The notes: generated by a model not told the origin, from the letters alone. DNA of 64,000 nt from Lysobacter sp. KIS68-7 (GCF_021284745.1 NZ_CP089925.1:3161001-3225000), one strand, 5' to 3'. Positions 15,735-24,231 are shown, numbered from the stretch's first letter. Program-made: numbers and translations.

Positions 15735-18284
15735 ATGACCATCCGTATTCCCCAGCTCAGCCTGGTCGCTTTGATCGGCCCGTCCGGCAGCGGCAAGTCC
15801 ACCTTCGCCCGCAAGCACTTCCTGCCGTCGGAGGTGATCTCGTCCGATGCGTGCCGCGCGCTCGTGGCCGACGACGAGAACGATCAAACGGCGACCGGCG
15901 ACGCCTTCGACGTCCTGTACTTCATTGCGCGCAAGCGTCTCGCCGCGGGTCGCCTGACCGTCGTCGACGCGACGAACGTGCGTCCGGAGGACCGCAAGCG
16001 TCTCGTCGAACTCGCCCGCGAGTACCACGTCCTGCCGTCGGCGATCGTCTTCGATTTGCCGGAGCGCGTATGCCAGGACCGCAACGTCTCGCGCCCCGAT
16101 CGCAACTTCGGCCCGCACGTCATCCGCAACCAGCAGCAGGCGATGCGCAAGAGCCTGCGCGGGCTGGAACGCGAAGGCTTCCGCAACTTCACCGTCCTCA
16201 AGTCGGTGGAGGACGTCGAAACGGCCACCATCGAGCGCACGAAAGTCTGGAACGATCGCCGCGAGGAACACGGCCCGTTCGACTTGATCGGCGACGTGCA
16301 CGGCTGCCGCGACGAACTCGTGGTGCTGCTCGAACGCCTCGGCTATGTCGTCGGCGGCACGCGCGAAGCGCCGGAAGTGACCGCACCGGAGGGCCGCAAG
16401 GCTTTCTTCGTTGGCGACCTCGTCGACCGCGGCCCGGATTCGCCGGGCGTGTTGCGCCTGGTCATGCACATGGTCGGCAACGGCACGGCGATGTGCGTGC
16501 CGGGCAACCACGACGTGAAGTTGCAGCGGAAGCTCGCCGGTCGCGACGTTCGCGTGACGCACGGTTTGGCCGAGACCCTTGAACAACTGCAAGCCGAGCC
16601 CGAGGAGTTCAAGCGCGAGGTCGCGAAGTTCGTCGACGACCTGGTCAGCCACTACGTGCTCGACGACGGCAAGCTGGTCGTCGCGCATGCGGGCCTGAAG
16701 CAGGAGCTGCAAGGCCGCACCTCGGGCCGCGTCCGCGAGTTCGCGCTGTACGGCGAGACGACGGGCGAGACCGACGAGTTCGGGCTGCCCGTGCGCTACG
16801 ACTGGGCGCGCGACTATCGCGGCCCGGCGATGGTCGTCTACGGGCACACGCCGGTGCCGGAACCGGAGTGGGTGAACCGCACGATCTGCATCGACACCGG
16901 CTGCGTCTTTGGCGGCAAGCTCACCGCGTTGCGCTACCCGGAGAAGGAACTCGTGTCGGTGCCGGCGGCGCGTGAGTATTACGCGCCGATCAAGCCGTTG
17001 TTCCCGGCCGAAGACACGACGACGACCCAAGCGCGCGAAGCGACCCTGCTCGACCTCGAAGACGTCTCGGGCAAGCGCGTGATCGAAACGCGCGCCTTCC
17101 GCACGGTCACGATCCGCGAGGAGAACAGCGTCGCCGCGCTCGAAGTCATGAGCCGCTTCGCGATCGACCCGCGCTGGCTGGTGTACCTGCCGCCGACAAT
17201 GGCGCCGCCGGAGACTGCGAAGAGCGGCGATCTGCTCGAACGCCCGCAGGAAGCCATGGACTTCTACCGCCAAGAGGGCATCACGTCCCTCGTGTGCGAG
17301 GAGAAGCACATGGGCTCGCGCGCGGTCATCGTGCTGTGCCGCGATGCGGACGTCGCCAGGAAGCGCTTCGGCATCGGCGATGACGGGCGCGGCGTGATCT
17401 ACACGCGCACGGGCCGCCGCTTCTTCAACGACCGCGCTCTCGAAAACGCCCTGCTCGATCGCCTTGACCTCGCCATGCAGCGCGCGGGTCTGTGGGAAGA
17501 ACTCCAATCCGACTGGATCGTCCTGGACACGGAGCTGTTGCCGTGGTCGGCGAAGGCGCAAGAGCTCCTGCGCGAGCAGTACGCGCCGACCGGGGCCGCG
17601 GCGACGTCGGCCCTCGGCACCGCGAGTGCGTGGCTCTCGGCGGCCGCTGCGCGCGGCGTCGAGGTCCAGGGTTGGCAGGCGCAGACCGAGTCGCGCCATG
17701 CCGACGCCACGCGCTTTGTTGATGCGTACCGTCGTTACTGCTGGCCGGTCGACAGCCTCGATGACCTCAAGGTCGCGCCGTTCCACGTCCTCGGCTGCGA
17801 AGGCGTGATGGGCCTCGAACGCGACCACCGCTGGCACCTGTCGATCGCTGGCCGCATCGCCGACGCCGACGCCGCGTTGTTCCGCCTGACGCGCCACCTG
17901 TTCGTCGATCTCACCGACGAGGCAAGCGTCGCCGCCGCCGTGCAGTGGTGGGAAGCGCTCACGGCCGAAGGTGGCGAGGGCATGGTCATCAAGCCGGTCG
18001 AAGGCCTCGCGCGCGGCAAGCGCGGCCTCGTGCAGCCGGCGATCAAGTGCCGCGGTCGCGAGTACCTCCGGATCATCTACGGGCCCGAGTACACCGAGCC
18101 GCAGAACCTCGACCGCCTGCGCCAGCGTGGACTGCGCACGAAGCAGTCCCTGGCGATCCGTGAGTTCGCGCTCGGCCTTGAGGGTCTTCAGCGTTTCGTG
18201 GAACGCGAGCCGCTGTACCGGGTGCACGAGTGCGTGTTCGGCGTGCTGGCGTTGGAGAGCGAGCCGGTCGACGTGCGCCTTTGA
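15735..18284 (+). CDS. pnkp: Polynucleotide kinase-phosphatase/RNA ligase Pnkp (849 aa)
   Basis: Three-domain RNA repair enzyme. A 5'-OH kinase has P-loop G-P-S-G-S-G-K-S (15-22). The metallophosphatase, which heals 2',3'-cyclic phosphate ends, shows D187/H189 (GDVHG), then GDLVDRG and PGNHD. The C-terminal adenylyltransferase/ligase has K524 as likely AMP acceptor (E-K-H-M-G) and a late V-I-K-P motif. Known bacterial Pnkp needs Hen1 to seal, and the two genes are adjacent here in one transcription unit. The proposed target is tRNA or other RNA cut by ribotoxins. The length is normal for the family. Confidence 0.97.
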   Translation: MTIRIPQLSLVALIGPSGSGKSTFARKHFLPSEVISSDACRALVADDENDQTATGDAFDVLYFIARKRLAAGRLTVVDATNVRPEDRKRLVELAREYHVLPSAIVFDLPERVCQDRNVSRPDRNFGPHVIRNQQQAMRKSLRGLEREGFRNFTVLKSVEDVETATIERTKVWNDRREEHGPFDLIGDVHGCRDELVVLLERLGYVVGGTREAPEVTAPEGRKAFFVGDLVDRGPDSPGVLRLVMHMVGNGTAMCVPGNHDVKLQRKLAGRDVRVTHGLAETLEQLQAEPEEFKREVAKFVDDLVSHYVLDDGKLVVAHAGLKQELQGRTSGRVREFALYGETTGETDEFGLPVRYDWARDYRGPAMVVYGHTPVPEPEWVNRTICIDTGCVFGGKLTALRYPEKELVSVPAAREYYAPIKPLFPAEDTTTTQAREATLLDLEDVSGKRVIETRAFRTVTIREENSVAALEVMSRFAIDPRWLVYLPPTMAPPETAKSGDLLERPQEAMDFYRQEGITSLVCEEKHMGSRAVIVLCRDADVARKRFGIGDDGRGVIYTRTGRRFFNDRALENALLDRLDLAMQRAGLWEELQSDWIVLDTELLPWSAKAQELLREQYAPTGAAATSALGTASAWLSAAAARGVEVQGWQAQTESRHADATRFVDAYRRYCWPVDSLDDLKVAPFHVLGCEGVMGLERDHRWHLSIAGRIADADAALFRLTRHLFVDLTDEASVAAAVQWWEALTAEGGEGMVIKPVEGLARGKRGLVQPAIKCRGREYLRIIYGPEYTEPQNLDRLRQRGLRTKQSLAIREFALGLEGLQRFVEREPLYRVHECVFGVLALESEPVDVRL

Positions 18285-18305
18285 GTCTCGATTCTCACGG
18301 TGGCT

Positions 18306-18337
18306 GAATGTCCGCTTGCGGCCAGAAGCAGACATTC
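18306..18337. repeat. Palindromic dispersed repeat, copy 4
   Basis: GAATGTCCGCTT and AAGCAGACATTC (one mismatch) around GCGGCCAG, 21 bases after the pnkp stop. Same orientation and core as copies 1-3, most diverged arms. Confidence 0.78.
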
Positions 18338-18419
18338 GTTCAAGCGCACGCTTGGCCCGATGAAGTCTGTCAACAAGCCCCGCATAGGCGGAGCTTGTTG
18401 ATCCAGGACGGCTCCCTAC

Positions 18420-18857
18420 TCACAGGCCAATCTTTGCGAGGTAAAGCGCTCCCGTGGAGCCTGCGGCGGGGTTGCTGACTATCCCGGTGATCAAAGGGTT
18501 CGCCTGCGTGCCGGCCACCACGAACGAGACCGTGACAGTCCCGGCCGCGACTGTTCCTTGCTTGAGCGAAATGGTGGCCGAACCGCGGCACCAGCTGTCG
18601 AGCGAATAGGTCCCGGTGCCAGTGAACGTCGTGACGGCCCCCGTCTGCCCTTCCCTGTAGTTTTGGACGGAAACGCCGTTCACGCCGTCGAAGCCGATGC
18701 GTACAACGCCGACGACCGGATCCGGATCGGCGTAATACGCTCCGGCGCCTCCACCAGCAAACCATCCGGCAATAGAGGCAGGCGTGCAGGCCGCATGGGC
18801 TGCGGGAAAAAACGAGCACGCCGCAATGGCGGCGAAGACACTGGGCAAAAGACGCAT
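18420..18857 (-). CDS. Secreted protein of unknown function (145 aa)
   Basis: The start at 18857 (M-R-L-L-P-S-V-F) is chosen for its Sec signal peptide ending A-A-H-A-A and a GAGGA site 9 bases upstream; a longer frame to 19013 has no support. The mature protein is Gly/Thr/Val rich with alternating beta-type sequence and two cysteines (near 25 and 93) that could form a disulfide. No family is recognised. It stands alone between pnkp (convergent) and the zinc uptake operon. Confidence 0.7.
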   Translation of the reverse strand: MRLLPSVFAAIAACSFFPAAHAACTPASIAGWFAGGGAGAYYADPDPVVGVVRIGFDGVNGVSVQNYREGQTGAVTTFTGTGTYSLDSWCRGSATISLKQGTVAAGTVTVSFVVAGTQANPLITGIVSNPAAGSTGALYLAKIGL

Positions 18858-18988
18858 GGCGGATATTCCTCGGTGGTGTGCATGGGGGCACGTCGAGGAT
18901 GCAGCGAGTACTGCGCCTGGAAGCGGCACCCCCCCCAAATGGGTGGGGCTCCCACCCGAACTCTCACGATTCAGCACGACGACCGGAA

Positions 18989-19011
18989 GGGCCCGCATGC
19001 ACTGCGGGCCC
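18989..19011. terminator. Hairpin downstream of znuB, weak U tract
   Basis: GGGCCCGCA (18989-18997) and TGCGGGCCC (19003-19011) form a perfect 9-base stem with a 5-base loop, 10 bases after the znuB stop on the minus strand. The following TTCCGG is a poor U tract, so it may only stabilise the mRNA end. Confidence 0.45.
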
Positions 19012-19020
19012 ACGCTGGAT

Positions 19021-19812
19021 TCACGCCGCCGGATGCATCCGGCGCACGCCCGGAACCAGTTGTGCCACCAATCCGCACGCCGCGAGCAACCAGACGATCA
19101 GCGCGCCGCTGGGAAGATCGAACACCGCCGACAGTGCAAGGCCGAGCACGTAACCCGCGATGCCGATGATGTACGCCGCGGTCAGCTGACGGCGCGGATT
19201 GCCGCCCCCGTTGCCGTTGCGACCGACCGTCGCCAGCGCCGGCACGATCAGGCTCGCGAACACGAGGTACACGCCGACGAGTTGCACCGAGATGGTGATC
19301 GCGAGCGCGAACGCACCGTAGAACGCCAGGCCCGTCAGGTTCTTGCGACGCCACCAGATGAAGGCGAGCAAGGCAGCGGACAACAAGGCCGCAGGCCACA
19401 GCTGGTCGTAGCTGACCCACAGGATCTGCCCGACGAGCAGGTCCTTGAGGTGTTCGCCACCTTGCGGGTTGTTCGCGAGCAGCAACAACCCACCCGTTGC
19501 AGCGAGCACGAACAACGTACCGATCAGGGGCTCCTGCAGTTTCGGCCAGCGCTTGTCGGTCCACGCGAGGAGTGCGGCACCGGCGAACGCCGCCACCGCC
19601 GCGGCGATCTGCACGCCGAACCCGTGTTCGTCCACGCCCAGGTATTGCGCGAGGATCACACCGAGCGCGGCGACCTGCGCGATCGCCAGGTCGATGAAGA
19701 TGATGCCGCGCGAGAGCACCTGGCGGCCGAGCGGCACGTGCGTGGACAGCACGATGAGGCCCGCGACGCACGCGGGTCCGAGGATGCTGACATCCAATCC
19801 ATCGAGGTTCAT
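19021..19812 (-). CDS. znuB: Metal (zinc-type) ABC transporter permease (263 aa)
   Basis: Polytopic inner-membrane permease of the family-3 metal ABC transporters (ZnuB/MntB), with seven or eight hydrophobic segments. The R-G-I-I-F-I-D-L-A-I-A-Q-V-A-A-L-G signature near the N-terminus and S-L-I-V-P-A-L-A later are typical. The start at 19812 overlaps the znuA stop (ATGA). The long upstream extension in the same frame is antisense-like coding of znuA and is rejected. There is no ATPase gene in this operon, so the permease must use an ATPase encoded elsewhere. Zinc rather than manganese is inferred from the His-rich protein in the operon. Confidence 0.9.
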   Translation of the reverse strand: MNLDGLDVSILGPACVAGLIVLSTHVPLGRQVLSRGIIFIDLAIAQVAALGVILAQYLGVDEHGFGVQIAAAVAAFAGAALLAWTDKRWPKLQEPLIGTLFVLAATGGLLLLANNPQGGEHLKDLLVGQILWVSYDQLWPAALLSAALLAFIWWRRKNLTGLAFYGAFALAITISVQLVGVYLVFASLIVPALATVGRNGNGGGNPRRQLTAAYIIGIAGYVLGLALSAVFDLPSGALIVWLLAACGLVAQLVPGVRRMHPAA

Positions 19813-20705
19813 TTGGCGGCACCCAGCAGCTTGTCGATCGTGGAGTCGTACAGGCCGAAGAGGTCCTTCGACTGCGCATCGCCGCCCACCGTGTACGGCA
19901 GCACGACGACGGGCACGCCGGTGCGTTCGGACAACCAGTTCGCGGGCTTCGAGTCCTGGTACGCCGCGGTGATGATCGCGTAGGTGCCCGCGGACTTCGT
20001 CGTGGCGATCAGGCTGGACAGGTGTCCGCTGGTCGGCGGCACGCCGGGCTTGGGTTCGAGCGCGCCGATCTGCTGCAGGCCGAGCCAGGTGTTGAGGTAC
20101 ACCCAGCTGATGTGGTGCACGACGATCTTCTTGCCCTTCAGCGGCGCGGCCTTCGCTTCCCAACGCTTGATGGCGGCCTGCCAGCGCGTGGTGAAATCGT
20201 TGAGGCGCTGCTGGTACGTGGCGGCATTCGCCGGATCGAGCGTGGCCAGGCGCGGTTCGAGCGCCTTCGCGATCTTCAGCACGCGATACGGATCGAGCTG
20301 CACGTGGGGATTGCCGCGCGGGTGGATGTCGCCGTTGGCGCGATCGAGCGCAGTCGGGCGTTCGAGCGTCGGGACCTGCTCGCTCGCCATGAAATACCCG
20401 TTGCCGCTGGAGACGCGCGAGTTACCCGATTGCTTCAGCAACTGGGGCAACCAACCCACTTCGAGTTCGCTGCCGGTGCAGACGATCATGTCGGCCTGGC
20501 GCACCTTGGCGATCAGGCTGGGCTTGGCTTCGATCTGGTGCACGTCCTGCAGTGCGTTCGTGCCGACGCTGAGGTCGACCTTGTCGCCGGCAAGTTCGGT
20601 GACCAGCGCGCCCCATTCGGGTTCGCAGGCAAAGATCTTCGGCTTGGCGAAGGCGGGCACGGCGGCGAGGCCGAGCATGAGGAACAGGGCAATTTGACGT
20701 TTCAT
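19809..20705 (-). CDS. znuA: Periplasmic metal-binding protein, ZnuA-like (298 aa)
   Basis: Solute-binding protein of the cluster A-I metal family. A signal peptide ending A-F-A precedes the mature part. Candidate metal ligands are His in D-V-H-Q-I-E-A-K-P-S, G-N-P-H-V-Q-L-D-P and V-V-H-H-I-S-W, and Asp in V-G-G-D-A-Q. The His-rich loop found in many ZnuA proteins is absent; only short charged sequence is present there. It starts 12 bases after the outer-membrane protein gene and overlaps znuB. Zinc is the likely ligand. Confidence 0.9.
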   Translation of the reverse strand: MKRQIALFLMLGLAAVPAFAKPKIFACEPEWGALVTELAGDKVDLSVGTNALQDVHQIEAKPSLIAKVRQADMIVCTGSELEVGWLPQLLKQSGNSRVSSGNGYFMASEQVPTLERPTALDRANGDIHPRGNPHVQLDPYRVLKIAKALEPRLATLDPANAATYQQRLNDFTTRWQAAIKRWEAKAAPLKGKKIVVHHISWVYLNTWLGLQQIGALEPKPGVPPTSGHLSSLIATTKSAGTYAIITAAYQDSKPANWLSERTGVPVVVLPYTVGGDAQSKDLFGLYDSTIDKLLGAAK

Positions 20706-20717
20706 GTGCGTGGACCT

Positions 20718-22130
20718 TCAGAATTTGTGGGCGCCGTGGGCGCCGAAGACGGCCTGGTATTGCAGGCTGATGACGTTGTCGGTGTCGTCCGCATTGGGTC
20801 GGTCGCGGCCGAATTGCAGGCGCACCATGCTGAATTCGCTGTTGTGCCAGGCGAGCATCAGGCTGTGGCGGAAGGGATCGAACGCGCTGGCATACGGCCC
20901 GTTGTCGTCGGCCCAGAGGCGGTCGTAGCGATAACCCGCTTCCCACTGGCGGTTGATGCGCCATACCGCTTCGCCATACACGCCGGTGCGTTGGCCCGAC
21001 CACGGTTGGTCGAGTGCAGGATCGTTCGGATCGGCGTAGATGCCGTCGCGGTTTTCCCAGAAATACTCGCTGCGGAAGGTGACGCCGCCGTCCTTCGTGT
21101 TGCCGCCCGGCGCCCACTTCCAGGTGAAGTCGGCGAGGTACAGCGTCTCGTCGCCGCGGAAACCGTCTTCGCCGCCATCGGTCTGCGAGCGCAGCGTCGA
21201 CACGCCGGCCAACCATTCGTTGTCCACGCCGACATCGCCACCCACGTGCGCGAACAGCGTCTTGACGCCCGCGCCCGCGTGGCCTGCGCCACCGCTCGGG
21301 AAGCGATCGCCGCGGAACATTTCGCCGCCGAATTCGAGGTAGACATCCGTCGGTGCCACCCAGCGCAACTGCACGCCGTCGTCGCCGTACTGGTTGCCGA
21401 GGAAGGCCTGGTACGCGAGCGGCCGATCGGAGAACGAATCGGTGTGCGCGTGGTGGCTGTTCAGGTAACCGATGTTGGAGAAGAACCGGCCCGCGCGCAG
21501 CGAGAAGCCATCCGGCAGCGCCGTGGTGTCGATGTACGCCTCTTCGAGGCCGACATGGTCTTCGCCATCTTCGGTCCCGACGGAGAGCGTTGCCTGGGCG
21601 TAGAACTTGTCGTCGACGTTGGACGACAGCGCGATTTCGCTTTCGCCCAGCGAGAAACCCCGCGGACCGGGCCCCGCCTCGCCCGCCAGGGGGAAGCCGG
21701 CGCGGACGTAGTTGTCCGGGTTGAGCGAGTGCGCGGCATACATCCCGTTGAGGATCACGCCCATCGCGGGATTGAAGGCGTTGGGATTGGAAGCGCCGGA
21801 TGCGGGCTCTTCCGCCGGGGGCGCAGGTTCCTCCTGCGCCACGGCGGCTTCAGGCTGCGCAGCTTCGGGTTGCTGCGACGCGGTTTGCGCGGTTTTGAGT
21901 TCCTCGATTTCAGCGCGCGCTTCCTGCAACGCTTGTTGCGTCGCGGCCGCGCTGTCCTCGAGCGCCTTGATGCGGGCTTCGAGGGCTTCGACCTTGGCAG
22001 CTTCCGACTTCGACGCATCCTGCGCGAAGGCGAGCGTGGGAGAAAGCACGGCGACAACGGCGCACGCGAGCAGCGTGCGCCTGAATCGGGCGGCGACAGG
22101 CGCGCGCGCCGACAGGCAATACGGATTCAC
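20718..22130 (-). CDS. Outer-membrane beta-barrel protein with coiled-coil N-terminus (470 aa)
   Basis: A signal peptide (to about residue 36, A-F-A) is followed by a heptad-like stretch (about 40-80, E-A-A-K-V-E-A-L-E-A-R-I-K-A-L-E) as in trimeric porins, a Pro/Ala/Glu linker, and then a barrel of alternating aromatic strands ending in a terminal Phe, as BamA substrates do. A GTG start at 22130 has GGAGG 7 bases upstream. In this operon it is likely the outer-membrane entry route for the metal taken up by ZnuAB. That function is inferred from position. Its ribosome site is sequestered in a predicted RNA helix (22137-22205). Confidence 0.85.
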   Translation of the reverse strand: MNPYCLSARAPVAARFRRTLLACAVVAVLSPTLAFAQDASKSEAAKVEALEARIKALEDSAAATQQALQEARAEIEELKTAQTASQQPEAAQPEAAVAQEEPAPPAEEPASGASNPNAFNPAMGVILNGMYAAHSLNPDNYVRAGFPLAGEAGPGPRGFSLGESEIALSSNVDDKFYAQATLSVGTEDGEDHVGLEEAYIDTTALPDGFSLRAGRFFSNIGYLNSHHAHTDSFSDRPLAYQAFLGNQYGDDGVQLRWVAPTDVYLEFGGEMFRGDRFPSGGAGHAGAGVKTLFAHVGGDVGVDNEWLAGVSTLRSQTDGGEDGFRGDETLYLADFTWKWAPGGNTKDGGVTFRSEYFWENRDGIYADPNDPALDQPWSGQRTGVYGEAVWRINRQWEAGYRYDRLWADDNGPYASAFDPFRHSLMLAWHNSEFSMVRLQFGRDRPNADDTDNVISLQYQAVFGAHGAHKF

Positions 22131-22136
22131 TGGAGA

Positions 22137-22205
22137 ACCTCCGATCGAAAAAAGAAACAGAAAGGGCTGCGCACCGCAGCCGATGTGCTTCAGGCGATCG
22201 GAGGT
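22137..22205 (-). promoter_or_regulatory. RNA helix sequestering the ribosome site of the outer-membrane protein gene
   Basis: In the transcript, ACCTCCGATCG (plus-strand 22205-22195, last codons of the His-rich gene) is perfectly complementary to CGATCGGAGGT (22147-22137), which contains the Shine-Dalgarno GGAGG of the next gene. A ribosome finishing the His-rich gene (stop 22192-22190) would disrupt the helix, so translation of the two genes should be coupled. Confidence 0.55.
22148..22181 (-). terminator. Intrinsic-terminator-like hairpin inside the zinc uptake operon
   Basis: GGCTGCG and CGCAGCC (22181-22165, read on the minus strand) form a 7-base stem with a GTG loop, followed by CTTTCTGTTTCTTTTTT. 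It lies between the His-rich gene and the outer-membrane protein gene and is enclosed by the longer helix noted at 22137-22205. It could attenuate transcription. Confidence 0.6.
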
Positions 22206-22561
22206 CGGAAGGGAGAGGCGGACACGTGCGCGACGACTTTGGTGACGTCGGGCGGTGGCAATGCGACGGGCGGGAGCTGGAGGATCGCGACCGCAAGCGG
22301 TGCGACGGTGGCGAACACCGTGCCGCCGCCCGTGCTGCGTGCGCCGTGGTCGCCCTGCGCCTGGTCCGGGCAGGGTTTGCCGTTGTCGTCGTGGTCGATG
22401 TGGTCGTGCACGACATGGCCGTCGGTGGAGGCGACCAGCGACGCCTCGGCCTCATGCCCGTCCCCGATGGACAACAGCACCGGCCGCACGAGCAGCCCCA
22501 GCACCAGCAGCGCGAGCAGGCTGGTGCGAAGCAAACGGCGGAGGCGGCGGACCTTGATCAC
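22190..22561 (-). CDS. His-rich small membrane-anchored protein (123 aa)
   Basis: From a GTG at 22561 the protein has a basic start, one hydrophobic segment (L-L-A-L-L-V-L-G-L-L-V), then a metal-binding-looking stretch with D-G-H-E-A, D-G-H-V-V-H-D-H-I-D-H-D-D and D-H-G. It closes with a second hydrophobic region and a Pro-rich tail ending R-P-P-I-A. Small His-rich proteins of this layout often precede metal transport genes in Xanthomonadales. A role in periplasmic zinc binding or sensing is inferred. The start is uncertain because no good ribosome site is seen. It is the first gene of the uptake operon. Confidence 0.6.
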   Translation of the reverse strand: MIKVRRLRRLLRTSLLALLVLGLLVRPVLLSIGDGHEAEASLVASTDGHVVHDHIDHDDNGKPCPDQAQGDHGARSTGGGTVFATVAPLAVAILQLPPVALPPPDVTKVVAHVSASPFRPPIA

Positions 22562-22631
22562 TTCCCGAGGGTAACGGACGGGGTTGCGCGCTTTCAACGC
22601 CCGGAGGTCATCCACACGCCCCACGGGCGCC

Positions 22632-24140
22632 TCAGGCCTCGACGGCTCGCGTGAAGACGTAGACATCCTCGCCCAGGTCCGTGCGTCGGGACGCATCGAA
22701 ATGCGCGTGCAGGTGCGCCCAGACCGCGGGATGCGTGTTCGAGAAGCGCAGCGCGTCGCGGCCATCGATGGGGGCGTCGCTGATCAGGGCGGCCCGCACG
22801 GCGACCCGCTCCATCGCCTCGATCACCTCGCGTTGCGCCGGCGCATCGGCGGGATACAGCGGGAAGGTGTCGTAGACCGGTGTATCGCGCGAGAGGTGCG
22901 CGTAGAGCGCCGGATACGCAGGTGCCACGTACAGCGCGTCGCGTGCCGCGCCTTCGGCGAGCTGCGACGCCGCGTGGAAGATGCGCGCCTGGGCATGCGG
23001 GCAATCGATGTCGATGCGGCCGGCCGCGATGCGTGTGTAGTCGCCCGGAAAGCGCCGCTGGTGCGCCATGTGTTGCAGCGGCCACGCGAGCCACGCGGCG
23101 AACGCCGCGACCAGCCACATCGCCATCGGCGCGAAGGCTGCCGCCACCAGCAACGCCACCAGGCACAGCGGCCCCATCGCCTGCGTGAGATGCGGCGGGT
23201 CGGCGCGACTCGCGGCGTGGTGGCCCACCCAGGGCGCCAGCGCGGCGGCGGCGAGCACGCCCGCGGCCATGCCATCGAACGCCTGCGGCGCGAACCACGC
23301 CCACAGGCCGGCGACCACGGGCACGGCGAACAGCGCGGCAAAGATCCATGCGAACGCCTGCTGCCGCGCAGGATCGAGATTGCGCAACTGCGCCGGCACT
23401 GCCCGCCACGGCCAGGGCAAAGGCAACGAAAGATTGGCTTCTCCGCGCGCCACCACGCCGGACACGCGACGGCGCAGGAATTGGCGCGCGAATCCCGGCG
23501 AGGCCAGCAACAACAGGAACGGCCCCATGCCCACGACCCCCGCGATGGCCGCAATGCGCACCGCATCGAGGTCGAGCAAGGCCCTGCCCGAAGCGAACCC
23601 GAGCACCAAGGTCGTCGCCAGTGCCGCACCGAAATAGAGGAACAGATTGAACCCGAAGAACAAGGCGAGCCCGGTCGCGCCCGATGCCATCGCCAGGTTC
23701 GCCAGCGAGGGCTGCAGCAACCATGCGGTATTGCAGGCCCACGCCACCAGCATCCAGCCATGCTCGAACTGCTTGTGCTGGGGATGGGCGAGCACGGTGA
23801 GCGCGATCGATGCGGCGCACAGGCCCGCCCAACCCACGCCCATGCCTTGCAGCACGAAGAGCGCCGCGCACAGCGCGCATGCGAAGAAGACATGCGTCGC
23901 GACCCGCAGCACGACGAGGTCGCGTCCCAGCACCAGCGCGAACGCACCGCACCATGCATAACGCCCCGGCTCGTAGGACCGGAAGTCCCGATGCGGCAGC
24001 CGACCCCGCAGCAGTTGCTGCACGCCGAACCACAGGTACCCCTCGTCCGCCCCCAGCGGTGCCCGGATGCGCGAGAGCAGCATGGGCAGCACGCAGGCCA
24101 CCGCGATCAACGCGCACCCCGACACGCTTGCGAACGCCAT
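22632..24140 (-). CDS. GT-C type membrane glycosyltransferase-like protein (502 aa)
   Basis: Integral membrane protein with roughly ten hydrophobic segments. The first periplasmic loop carries G-A-D-E-G-Y-L-W-F-G and R-L-P-H-R-D-F, matching the acidic motif and loop of GT-C transferases (PMT/ArnT-like) that use polyprenyl-phosphate sugars. The C-terminal ~120 residues are soluble and probably periplasmic. It is divergent from the methyltransferase-led cluster, which encodes a DPM1-like GT2 that could supply its donor. Acceptor unknown. Confidence 0.75.
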   Translation of the reverse strand: MAFASVSGCALIAVACVLPMLLSRIRAPLGADEGYLWFGVQQLLRGRLPHRDFRSYEPGRYAWCGAFALVLGRDLVVLRVATHVFFACALCAALFVLQGMGVGWAGLCAASIALTVLAHPQHKQFEHGWMLVAWACNTAWLLQPSLANLAMASGATGLALFFGFNLFLYFGAALATTLVLGFASGRALLDLDAVRIAAIAGVVGMGPFLLLLASPGFARQFLRRRVSGVVARGEANLSLPLPWPWRAVPAQLRNLDPARQQAFAWIFAALFAVPVVAGLWAWFAPQAFDGMAAGVLAAAALAPWVGHHAASRADPPHLTQAMGPLCLVALLVAAAFAPMAMWLVAAFAAWLAWPLQHMAHQRRFPGDYTRIAAGRIDIDCPHAQARIFHAASQLAEGAARDALYVAPAYPALYAHLSRDTPVYDTFPLYPADAPAQREVIEAMERVAVRAALISDAPIDGRDALRFSNTHPAVWAHLHAHFDASRRTDLGEDVYVFTRAVEA

Positions 24141-24231
24141 GCGACTGTCCTGACCGGCGAGAAATTTTCGTTAGCATGGTCACAGATCCGGCGTGCCGCG
24201 ATCAATCCATCCGCCGGTGGCCCTGCCCTCG

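Noticed and set aside
15723-18335. 870-aa minus-strand frame opposite pnkp
   Set aside because: Antisense shadow; the plus strand encodes all three Pnkp domains.
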